From assembly GCA_964520785.1 (NCBI GenBank), contig CAZFQG010000144.1:1-17082 (forward strand): a stretch of 17,082 bases of DNA, in the 5' to 3' direction. Within the stretch, counting starts at the first letter, position 1. Every line of letters starts with the position of its first letter. The stretch is from CAZFQG01 sp964520785 (GTDB lineage: Bacteria > Planctomycetota > Planctomycetia > Pirellulales > Thermoguttaceae). Both the position numbers and the translations under genes were made by a program. A model generated the notes under the pieces. The model did no database searches. It was not told the DNA's origin and worked only from the letters and a program-made list of their open reading frames with translations. Positions 7,323-14,529 of the stretch are shown here, in pieces.

Positions 7323-9491
7323 CTATCCAAGAACGCCGGCCCGATAATGGGCGGCGATCTGCTCCGCCGACAACGCCCCGGGGTAAACGGCCGCCTCGCA
7401 CAGTTTTCCTTCCCAGTTGAAACGGTTGTCGCACCGGCCGCCGACGAATAGCCCTGACGCACCTTCCGGAAGGGTGCATGCGAGTCTTCCTGCGCCGTCG
7501 AGCTTCCCGTTGAGGAAAATGCGAATGTCGTCTCCCCGGCGGACCAGGGCGACGTGCAGCCAGGTCTTGACCGGGACCACGGTTGTTCCGGCAAGCCATT
7601 CGTGGCGTTCGTCGCCATTGTAGACGAACAGCTTTCCCTGGATCGCTCCCTCTTGATCGGTGCCGCCGATCCCGAAATGCTCGCCGGCGAACGCCTGTTC
7701 CACCGCCTCGCCCCGGGAAAAAAGATATCCGGTCACGGCTCGGGCGTCGGCCGGCAGGCCGTTGAAGCACCAAGCCTCGAACGTGTATTCGTCAACCGCG
7801 ACGCCGAGCTTCGCGCCCAATCGCCCGCCGGCGAAATGGGCCGCCGGCGCACAGGCCGCGTTTCCTCGGACGCCGTCTTCCGACGGCCCTTCCAAGTAGT
7901 ACGCGACGCACGGCTCATACCGGCCGGGATGGTTTCGGCCGGGGGAAGCGTCGGGACAGTTCCAACCGTCGATATTGTCCATCCGCCAATAGACTTCCGG
8001 GTTATCGGCGAGCACTGCACGCGCATAGGGAGAGTCGAGCGGTTCGATCGTGCGGCGATCCTTGCCGGCGAGCTTCTCCTGGAGCCGAATCGCTTCCTCG
8101 ACAATCGCCGGTTCCGCGCTAGGAACCAGCGCCGCGGAACGGGCCGGCCATGTATTATAGCCGCCGAACGGGTGGATTTCCGGAGGGGGGATGTACCCCT
8201 CACCCCCGTTGGCCAGTTCGATGTTCATGGAGAAGGCGAACGGGCTCCTTTTCTTCAGTTTCAGCCCGGTGATCCCGTAGACCTCGTTCGACATTCCGGT
8301 GATGGCGAAATCGCCGATGCGGAAGACGGAAAGCGGGACGTCGCGCCATGGTTCGTCGTGCAAGTAGAGGGCTTCCAGTGCGTAGACCTCCCGTTGATCG
8401 GCCGGGAGTGTACGTTCTCCCATCGCGGCGATCACTTCGCGGGCCCAGGCAAGCCGCGCCTCGTTCGGCACGCGGCGTTTCACCCGGAGCGTCACTGATT
8501 CCGCCCCCAGGGGGACCCAATCGCGGTACTCGACGGCCGAATAAGCAGCGAAAGCCGCCTCCGCCACACGCGCGGCATAGGCGGTTCTGCTGATCGGCTC
8601 GCGAGGCGCGGCGTAGTCCATCCAGTGAAGGTCGCCGCTGGTTCCCTGAGACATCATGACGACGGCCGGGCCATTCGGGCCTTCGGCGCCGATCCGCTCG
8701 CTGAAGGCCCGAGCGAAGTCGCCGTAGTAGTCAGCCGAGATCGGTTCGGCCCCGAAATAGTGCATCGAGTAATTCGCCAAGACCGCCAGCGGCTTCCCTT
8801 CGAGCGTTTGGGCGACGAGAACGGCAAGCATGGGGTCGACCGGCCCGCAGGGACCGATGTAATCCGGATTGCAGTGTCCGGGGTGCATCATTGCCCGAAT
8901 GGTCGGCTCGCCGAACGGGTCGGCGCCGATGCGGTCGGGCCGGCGGATCCACACACGGCAGTGCGTGTCCTTGTCGTCCTCCACCGCGGCCCAGCCGATT
9001 TTCGCCGCTACGACGTTCGCCGCCGCTTCTCGGATGACGTCGACGAGCTGTGGTTCGATCTGCCGGCAGTACGCCTCGTCCCGCCGGCTGCCGAGTGCCG
9101 CCAAGACGGAACCCCCCGAGTGCGTGTGGGTTGCGCAGAGCAAAATGTGCTCGAAAGGGATGCCCGTCTTATCGGAGGCCGCCCGGCGGACGCGGTTGCA
9201 CAGCTCCGTCTCAAGGATGCAGACATCGACAACCGCGAGGGCCAGCCGGGTCTTCCCATCGTCCAGCACGACGGCCCGGGCGAACGTGGGATCGTGAATC
9301 TCGCTCGCCTGGTTCTCGAGAAACCCGCCGTTACAGATGACCGGCAACGTCCGGGGAGATATGTCGACCGCCGCTGCACCGGCTTTGAATGCGGTCTCTT
9401 CGGAGGCCGCTAGCCGGCCTCCCAGTGCCGCGCCTGTGCCGAGAATGCCGGAGGTTTTCAGGAAACGGCGTCTTGTCAGTGGGGTCGTCAT
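7323..9491 (-). CDS. Tat-exported neutral-ceramidase-like protein with C-terminal LamG-like domain
   Basis: I chose ATG 9491, giving 722 residues that start with a Tat signal, PLTRRRFLKTSG (4-15), and an Ala/Gly-rich hydrophobic stretch. The frame is open to 9536, but that would put 15 extra residues before the signal. Residues 35-460 match the neutral/alkaline non-lysosomal ceramidase domain: ATHTHSGG (H122/H124), NYSMHYFG (H244), SQGTSGD (281-287), SNEVYG (E403) and GEGYIPPP (Y433) are the expected metal-site positions. The family's nucleophilic Ser just after Gly-Asp (GD-x-SP in true ceramidases) is missing; the sequence reads GDLHW. Residues about 488-718 form a LamG/concanavalin-like jelly roll (VYWRMDN, FEAWCFNG, WLHVALVRRGDDIRIFLNG), usually a glycan-binding fold. 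Probably an exported metal-dependent hydrolase acting on a glycan or amide, but not a proven ceramidase. A related gene lies 196 bp upstream. Confidence 0.82.
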   Translation of the reverse strand: MTTPLTRRRFLKTSGILGTGAALGGRLAASEETAFKAGAAAVDISPRTLPVICNGGFLENQASEIHDPTFARAVVLDDGKTRLALAVVDVCILETELCNRVRRAASDKTGIPFEHILLCATHTHSGGSVLAALGSRRDEAYCRQIEPQLVDVIREAAANVVAAKIGWAAVEDDKDTHCRVWIRRPDRIGADPFGEPTIRAMMHPGHCNPDYIGPCGPVDPMLAVLVAQTLEGKPLAVLANYSMHYFGAEPISADYYGDFARAFSERIGAEGPNGPAVVMMSQGTSGDLHWMDYAAPREPISRTAYAARVAEAAFAAYSAVEYRDWVPLGAESVTLRVKRRVPNEARLAWAREVIAAMGERTLPADQREVYALEALYLHDEPWRDVPLSVFRIGDFAITGMSNEVYGITGLKLKKRSPFAFSMNIELANGGEGYIPPPEIHPFGGYNTWPARSAALVPSAEPAIVEEAIRLQEKLAGKDRRTIEPLDSPYARAVLADNPEVYWRMDNIDGWNCPDASPGRNHPGRYEPCVAYYLEGPSEDGVRGNAACAPAAHFAGGRLGAKLGVAVDEYTFEAWCFNGLPADARAVTGYLFSRGEAVEQAFAGEHFGIGGTDQEGAIQGKLFVYNGDERHEWLAGTTVVPVKTWLHVALVRRGDDIRIFLNGKLDGAGRLACTLPEGASGLFVGGRCDNRFNWEGKLCEAAVYPGALSAEQIAAHYRAGVLG

Positions 9492-9687
9492 TTTTTGGTT
9501 CCATCGAATGTCGGTTGATTGAAGCGTAAAACGCATTCACCCATCACTTGATGCGTTGCCTGCGCGAGGGGGCGGCTCCGCGGGGTCGATTCCTAGTTGG
9601 TCGCAAATCGATAAAGACATCCAACGATCGGTGCGCCGCGCAGACTCGCGGGCGACGGCCTTTCCGGGACTCGCGCGAACGCCTTCC

Positions 9688-11133
9688 TCAGTCGGCGGCG
9701 GAATCGTCACGCATCTCGGCGGCCATCTCCAAGAGCTGGGTAAGCAGCTTCTCGGAGGCGTCGCGTTCCAGCCGGCTCGTACCGAGCCAGGTTTCATAGC
9801 CGCCGAGATCGTGCTGCCGGGGCGTCGGCAGATAGCCGTAGTATCCGTGTGCCAGAGAGACCAGAAAGGCCGGCTGAATCGGACATCGCTCCCTGAATTC
9901 CAGCCCGATCTCGCAGAGCACCTCGCAGGGCATGGTTCCGATACAAACGTCTCCGACGCGGAAGGCCTGCAAGGGAATGCCGGAGGCATCCGGGTATTCT
10001 CTCAAACGCATCGCCCTTTCGGCATAGATCAGTGGGAGGTCTCGCTTGCCGGGGATCCGTTCGCGTTCGTCGATGGTTTCCCGGGCCCAAGCGATTTCCT
10101 CCTCGGTCGGTTTCCGCCACTGGACGACCGGTTCGCGGTATCTCGAGTCCAGCGAGACGTCGTCGCGGTACTCCAGCGTTTGCAAAGCGGCGTGGACTTT
10201 CGCGGCGACATCGCGTGCCACGGCGTTGATCTGATCGTACGGCTCCTGCCGGGGGCGCGGGCTGCCGAAGGGGATATTGTTGATGTCGCCACTGGTGCCG
10301 TTGGCCATCACGGCGACGAATGGGGGATCCTGCGTCTCCGCGCCAAGCAGGCGAGCGAGCGTCTGGCAGTATACGCCGTAGTAGTCGGCCGAAATATGGC
10401 CGGGGCCGACGCCCCCGATGTAATGCAGGGAATACGTCGAGAAGACGGCGATCGGCCGCCCGTCCGGTTCGCGGAGCGAGAGGATCGAGATGACCGGATC
10501 GGTCGGGCCCGCCGGCTTCACGAGATTGGGATTCCCGGCCCCCGGATTCATCTTGACCTGGTCGAACCCACCGAACGGATTGGGAGGCATGGTTCCTTCC
10601 TTGAGAAACCAGCGCCGGTTGAAAACGTGCTCCGGCGCTTCGGTCTTGGTAAACGCCAGTTCGGCCGGTCGGAGGGTATGCACGGCGCACGCGAGTGCGT
10701 CGGCGATCCGCGAGCACACGAACCGTTGATATTCATCGAGGGAATCGCCCAGCCCGAATCGATCGCTTCCCATCGCGCTGGACGCTGAATGAGTGTGAGT
10801 GGCGGATACCAATACCCGTTCCGGGGGAATATCGAGTCTTTCTTGAATCATGCGGCGAGCTTCGTTGCTCACCGCGGCGTTGATGCCCAGAAGGTCGCAT
10901 ACCACCAAGGCCAGACGGGTTCGTCCGTCGTCGAGTACGATGCATTTCGCGTAAAGCTGGTCATGAACGTACTGCGAGGGAAAAGGGACGAACCCGCCGA
11001 TCACGTCGAGCCCCAATGGGGGCGTGATGTTACTCACGGCCGCTCCGGCGCGCAGTCCAACCGGTTCGTCCGCCCATACCGATGGAAGAACGCCGAAGAG
11101 AACGAAGAAAAGGGGGGGAAGAATCGATTTCAT
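9688..11133 (-). CDS. Sec-exported neutral-ceramidase-like protein (single domain)
   Basis: 481 residues from ATG 11133, with GAGGAG (11142-11147) 8 nt upstream. Residues 1-21 are a Sec signal peptide ending VLPSVWA. The rest is one neutral/alkaline ceramidase-like domain: ATHTHSAS (H112/H114), TYSLHYIGG (H237), HISADYYG, ANGTSGDINN (277-286), MPCEVLCE (E404) and GYYGYLPTP, so the metal ligands appear kept. As in its neighbour, the catalytic Ser position after Gly-Asp is changed (GDIN). It resembles the downstream gene in the opening segment (D-D-G-R/K-T-R-L-A-L) and across the domain, but lacks the LamG tail and uses Sec rather than Tat. The pair are probably diverged paralogues acting outside the cytoplasm on related substrates. 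True ceramidases run longer and carry a C-terminal domain absent here. Confidence 0.83.
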   Translation of the reverse strand: MKSILPPLFFVLFGVLPSVWADEPVGLRAGAAVSNITPPLGLDVIGGFVPFPSQYVHDQLYAKCIVLDDGRTRLALVVCDLLGINAAVSNEARRMIQERLDIPPERVLVSATHTHSASSAMGSDRFGLGDSLDEYQRFVCSRIADALACAVHTLRPAELAFTKTEAPEHVFNRRWFLKEGTMPPNPFGGFDQVKMNPGAGNPNLVKPAGPTDPVISILSLREPDGRPIAVFSTYSLHYIGGVGPGHISADYYGVYCQTLARLLGAETQDPPFVAVMANGTSGDINNIPFGSPRPRQEPYDQINAVARDVAAKVHAALQTLEYRDDVSLDSRYREPVVQWRKPTEEEIAWARETIDERERIPGKRDLPLIYAERAMRLREYPDASGIPLQAFRVGDVCIGTMPCEVLCEIGLEFRERCPIQPAFLVSLAHGYYGYLPTPRQHDLGGYETWLGTSRLERDASEKLLTQLLEMAAEMRDDSAAD

Positions 11134-11141
11134 GATGATAT

Positions 11142-11147
11142 CTCCTC
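11142..11147 (-). promoter_or_regulatory. Shine-Dalgarno sequence of the Sec-exported ceramidase-like gene
   Basis: Read on the minus strand this is GAGGAG, 8 nt before ATG 11133. It is one of the strongest ribosome binding sites in the window and confirms the start that carries the signal peptide. Confidence 0.75.
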
Positions 11148-11293
11148 ACGAATAAGTTGACGATTGGCATTCGGGAAAGCGGAGGATTCGCTGGATAGCT
11201 GGGGATCACGTATGTCCCAAGCGATTGTGTATGTTGTTTGACTCTTCTCGGGGATTCCTTCAGGAGGATTAGCGCGGTGGCGCGACCGCAAAC

Positions 11294-12046
11294 CTACGGC
11301 GCAAACGGATAGGATGCCTTGTGCAGCTCTCCAAACGCGAAGAGTGACGGCTTGAGGAAACGCGGCGCAAAACGTTGGTGCAAGACACCGAGAAAGTACG
11401 CGATCGTGGAAAAATCGAGGTATTTGGGCTCCGCTTCATAGCCGTATACGACGCAATCAAAACCCCGATCTCTCAGAACCCTTCGGAGTTTTCCGGCGGT
11501 ATTGCATTTGTAGACGGTTGGAAAGACATCTTCTTCCTCCCGTCCGGCTTGTACGACGGAGGTAACCGCTGAATGATGTTTGTTCGGGATTAGGCGAGCG
11601 CCCAACGTGATATAGTTCCAGCGATTCGGCGTGCGCAGACAGAGGTAGCCGCCGTCTCGTAGTACTCGCCGTAGCTCGGAGAAAAAAGACTCATAGTCCG
11701 CGACGTGCTCCAAAACGTTGTCGCACACGATCAGATCGATAGAATCATCCTCAACCGGCCACCTATCGCCTTCAATGAGGCGAAATTCATCCAGCGTCGG
11801 GTTCACCGCCGCCGCCGAGTCCACGTCAATCCCTATGACCTTCGCTACCTTCCCCTTGAGCGTTCTGAGATTCCTTTTCGTCGGAACGGAGCGCTCGGAA
11901 AACGCGCCCCTGCCACAGCCGGCATCCAGTACGATCATCGACTCCTTCAAAAGGCTGTTGACGCGGGTAAAGAAGACCACCGTTCCATCAATATCCGTGA
12001 AACCTCCGAAACGTGCTTCCGGGTAAAATCGTTCGAGCTTCTTCAT
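11294..12046 (-). CDS. Class I SAM-dependent methyltransferase (Methyltransf_11-like)
   Basis: ATG 12046 gives 250 residues and has AGAGGA (12055-12060) 8 nt upstream; the longer frame would need a TTG at 12079 with no ribosome site. The Rossmann core shows motif I VLDAGCGRGAFSE (39-51), the acidic strand-2 end GIDVD (72-76), motif DLIVCDNVLEHV (104-115), and LRRVLRDGGYLCLRTPN, all typical of small-molecule methyltransferases. The N-terminus, FYPEARFGGFTDIDGTVVFFTRVN, is like methyltransferases found in surface-polysaccharide clusters, so a glycan or lipid acceptor is plausible. No signal peptide, so it is cytoplasmic. Its base composition is lower in GC than its neighbours (hand counts of three 60-base stretches gave 48-53%). 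Together with its isolation by gaps of 160 and 326 bp, this suggests it arrived separately. The acceptor substrate is unknown. Confidence 0.87.
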   Translation of the reverse strand: MKKLERFYPEARFGGFTDIDGTVVFFTRVNSLLKESMIVLDAGCGRGAFSERSVPTKRNLRTLKGKVAKVIGIDVDSAAAVNPTLDEFRLIEGDRWPVEDDSIDLIVCDNVLEHVADYESFFSELRRVLRDGGYLCLRTPNRWNYITLGARLIPNKHHSAVTSVVQAGREEEDVFPTVYKCNTAGKLRRVLRDRGFDCVVYGYEAEPKYLDFSTIAYFLGVLHQRFAPRFLKPSLFAFGELHKASYPFAP

Positions 12047-12372
12047 GCCTTTCTTCCTCTCCGGGACGATACTTGACAAACCAGGGCAACGGCGATGAAG
12101 GGGTGCCTCCCGAGAGCTTCCTGAGTCTGGCGTCCGGTCACGATCCAGACGACACCGGCTCCGTCCGGGAGTTCTTTCGTGTCTAATAAAATTGTACGTG
12201 ATTTCAGTTAAGGGGCCCTTAGTGGTTCCTGGTTTCCTGGCTCAACATCGGCACGGCCATAGGTTCCATTCGCTTCGGCCGGCTGGCCGAGCGGCCCGCC
12301 GCGGGTGCGCAGATTCGAGGAATAACTGAAAGCAGAAGAAAAAATCGTCATCGTACCATCATTGTACTCCAA
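12047..12372. other. Intergenic region, no gene seen
   Basis: 326 bases between the symporter stop and the methyltransferase start, both on the minus strand. I see no ORF with family-like content. It holds the methyltransferase ribosome site, an A/T-rich island at about 12180-12215 (in contrast to the GC-rich surroundings), an odd-centred inverted repeat TAAGGG-G-CCCTTA near 12209-12221 that is too tight for a hairpin, and a short GC hairpin at 12272-12292 with no T-tract on either strand. The A/T island is the most likely place for a methyltransferase promoter, but I could not pick out convincing -35/-10 boxes. Confidence 0.5.
12055..12060 (-). promoter_or_regulatory. Shine-Dalgarno sequence that fixes the methyltransferase start
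   Basis: On the minus strand this reads AGAGGA, 8 nt before ATG 12046. It decides against the upstream TTG at 12079 in the same frame. Confidence 0.7.
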
Positions 12373-14529
12373 TCACGGCGCCGGTCCAATATCCGCCCCC
12401 TCATTCACCTTCGCGTCATGCGGGTCGTCACACTCCGCGAGCATGGGGCGAGGTGTCCCGCCCAGCAAGCTAAAGACGATTCCGACGACGACCTGGACCA
12501 CGATTCCGACCGGCATCGCCCACATGAAGCCGAGACCGGAAGTCGCGAAGAAATCCTCCCAATAGTTGATCAGAACAACGGTAGCTAGGCCGGCGACTCC
12601 TCCGGCGAGGGTGCCGAACGCCGTCGCGCGTCGCACGAAGAGGGCCATGAAGAAGAGACCGAAGAGGGGCGCCGTGAGGAGGTTCACGACCTTGTAGGCC
12701 AGTTCGATCAGGTTCCCCGTCACCAGTCCGATCGCGGTGCTGAGGAGGACCACCGCTACTCCCAGGACGGCCGAAATCCGCTTCGCGGCGACTACTTGGT
12801 CGAAATCACCGCGCTTCGCCGGATTGCTCAGACGCTCGATGAAATCGACGATGACGACGGAACTGGTCGAGTTGATTCCGGATGAGAGGCTGGACATCGC
12901 GGCGGCGAGCAATCCGGCGACCACCAGTCCGCTCACCCCGGCCGGCAGTCCGATCACCACGTACCGCGGCAGAAGCTTGTCCGCGTCTTGGTAGAGGTTC
13001 TTTCCGTCCGGCAAGAACTCCGGATTCGCCCGGAAGAACGAGAATAGGGCGACGCCGACCAGAACCAGAAAAGCCGTTACGATCACGTCGGCGACGAACA
13101 TCGACCCTAAGACGCCCCTCGCCGAACGAGCGTCGCGGGTCGCGAGGAACCGCTGAATGGTCATTTGATCGGATCCCTCCGTGCAGATGTGCCATACCAG
13201 AGTGGCGAGGAGGACGTTCAGGAAGGTCATTCGTCCGCTCGCGGCGAAGCCCCAGACCGGGGTTTCCCAGTTCGCCGGCCACTCCCGGATCCACCATCCC
13301 GAGAGGCCGCCCATGGCGTGGTTCACGTAAACGAACGTCAGGAACGCGCCCAGGAAAAGAATGAACGTCTGCAGGGCGCCGGTGGACACGACGGCCTTCA
13401 GGCCGCCCATCGCGGTGTAGATCACGGTCACGAATCCCATGATCAGACAGATCCAGGGAACGGCCGAATCCTCCAGTCCCAGAATGGGAACGAGGACGTT
13501 CTTCGCGGTCGCGAAGACAATGACCGCCATCCAAAGCAGACGTAGCAGCAGGAACATCGACGAGCCGACCACCCGAACCGCGATTCCGAACCGCGTCTCC
13601 AGAATCTCGTACGCCGACGTCACGCGCAATCGCATGATCTTCGGAATAATCCAGTACCCGACAAGGACGTAGACTATCGGATAGGCCGCGACCATACAGA
13701 AAATCATCGGCCCATTCTTGATCACTTCCCCCGGTACCGCCAAGAACGATATCGTACTGAGCAACCCGGCGAAAAGCGAGAGGCCGACGGTCCAGGCATT
13801 CATTCCGCGGCCGCCCAGCAGATAGTCCTCGCGGGTTTTCGACAAATAGGAGTAGTACCAGCCGATCGCCAGCATCAGCGCCGCGTATCCGGCCAAGACG
13901 CTCCAGTCGACCAGACCCATCGCCCTTGTCCGGCGGCGCCCGATTCGGAGTACGCCGGCGGCGGCTTCGATCCGTACTTCCTCGTCCGGATCATCCAAGA
14001 GACTCATCAGAAGAGGCATATCCTCGGGCAGCGCCAAATCCCCCATCGTCCGTGCGGCCTCGCGGCGCCGCCTGATCTCGGCCGCGTGGGGCGTTTCGGA
14101 GGCCGGGACCAACAGAACCCGTACCGATTCATCGCGCAGGCGTCGCTGTTCCTCGGGGGCCAACTCGGAAGTGGGGGTCTCGCGTTTTCCCTTCTCAAGC
14201 TCCCGCAGGGACGCGTCCCGATAGCCGAGAAACCGGAGTAGTTCCGCGGCGCGTGTCGCCGGCGGCTTTCCTTCATCCCGCCGGACCGCGTCTTCGAGTA
14301 CGCCGACCGCGCGGTCAATGCGCGTGGCCTCGGCCGAGGACCCGTTCGCGTCCGCCGTCCGGGCGGTTGAAGGAGAACACGCGGTTCCAAGCAAGACGAC
14401 GAACACACTCAACGAACCCGGCGCCAGACTATGGGAACGAACCACGCGACACCATTTCTTCTTCGGAACGACGGGGACACGGTTTGGGCGAAAATCGGAA
14501 AAGGACGCACCGCCTATGAGACGTTCCAC
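12373..14529 (-). CDS. Sodium:solute symporter (SSS family) with an N-terminal HEAT-like extension
   Basis: 718 residues from GTG 14529, which overlaps the upstream oxidoreductase end by 16 bp. A second in-frame GTG at 14445 would give a cleaner signal-like N-terminus (SLSVFVVLLGTAC; an imperfect lipobox, Cys at residue 51 of the long form). Residues about 60-200 are soluble and helical and include one clear HEAT-like repeat: ARTMGDLALPEDMPLLMSLLDD then EEVRIEAAAGVLRI (159-196). The SSS membrane domain begins near MGLVDWSVLAG (204): TREDYLLGGRGMNAW and LLSTISFLAVPGE are family signatures, and SSLSSGINSTSS (546-557) matches the helix that supplies the Na2 site. The family imports sugars, sialic acids or other organic solutes with Na+. 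SSS proteins often have the N-terminus outside, so the extension is probably periplasmic. Translation from ATG 13920 would remove it, but no well-spaced ribosome site is there. The solute is unknown. Confidence 0.84.
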   Translation of the reverse strand: MERLIGGASFSDFRPNRVPVVPKKKWCRVVRSHSLAPGSLSVFVVLLGTACSPSTARTADANGSSAEATRIDRAVGVLEDAVRRDEGKPPATRAAELLRFLGYRDASLRELEKGKRETPTSELAPEEQRRLRDESVRVLLVPASETPHAAEIRRRREAARTMGDLALPEDMPLLMSLLDDPDEEVRIEAAAGVLRIGRRRTRAMGLVDWSVLAGYAALMLAIGWYYSYLSKTREDYLLGGRGMNAWTVGLSLFAGLLSTISFLAVPGEVIKNGPMIFCMVAAYPIVYVLVGYWIIPKIMRLRVTSAYEILETRFGIAVRVVGSSMFLLLRLLWMAVIVFATAKNVLVPILGLEDSAVPWICLIMGFVTVIYTAMGGLKAVVSTGALQTFILFLGAFLTFVYVNHAMGGLSGWWIREWPANWETPVWGFAASGRMTFLNVLLATLVWHICTEGSDQMTIQRFLATRDARSARGVLGSMFVADVIVTAFLVLVGVALFSFFRANPEFLPDGKNLYQDADKLLPRYVVIGLPAGVSGLVVAGLLAAAMSSLSSGINSTSSVVIVDFIERLSNPAKRGDFDQVVAAKRISAVLGVAVVLLSTAIGLVTGNLIELAYKVVNLLTAPLFGLFFMALFVRRATAFGTLAGGVAGLATVVLINYWEDFFATSGLGFMWAMPVGIVVQVVVGIVFSLLGGTPRPMLAECDDPHDAKVNEGADIGPAP

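Noticed and set aside
6376..7773. A 465-residue minus-strand frame across the convergent junction
   Set aside because: It overlaps the C-terminal parts of two well-supported genes in the wrong frame and is Arg-rich without motifs.
9556..10788. A 410-residue + strand frame opposite the Sec-exported ceramidase-like gene
   Set aside because: The minus-strand protein has a signal peptide, a strong ribosome site and family motifs. The + frame has none of these.
11274..11289. Hairpin GCGGT-N6-ACCGC just after the methyltransferase stop
   Set aside because: The stem is only 5 bp and no T-tract follows on the minus strand. Too weak to call a terminator.
12272..12292. Short GC hairpin (arms GGCC-rich, 4-nt loop)
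   Set aside because: No T-run follows on either strand, so it does not qualify as an intrinsic terminator.
12278..12340. tRNA-Ser/Leu-like D-arm sequence TGGCCGAGCGGC followed by GCAGATTCGAGG
   Set aside because: No anticodon stem, no T-arm GTTCGAATC in the right place and no matching 3' acceptor strand at a suitable distance. A chance match.
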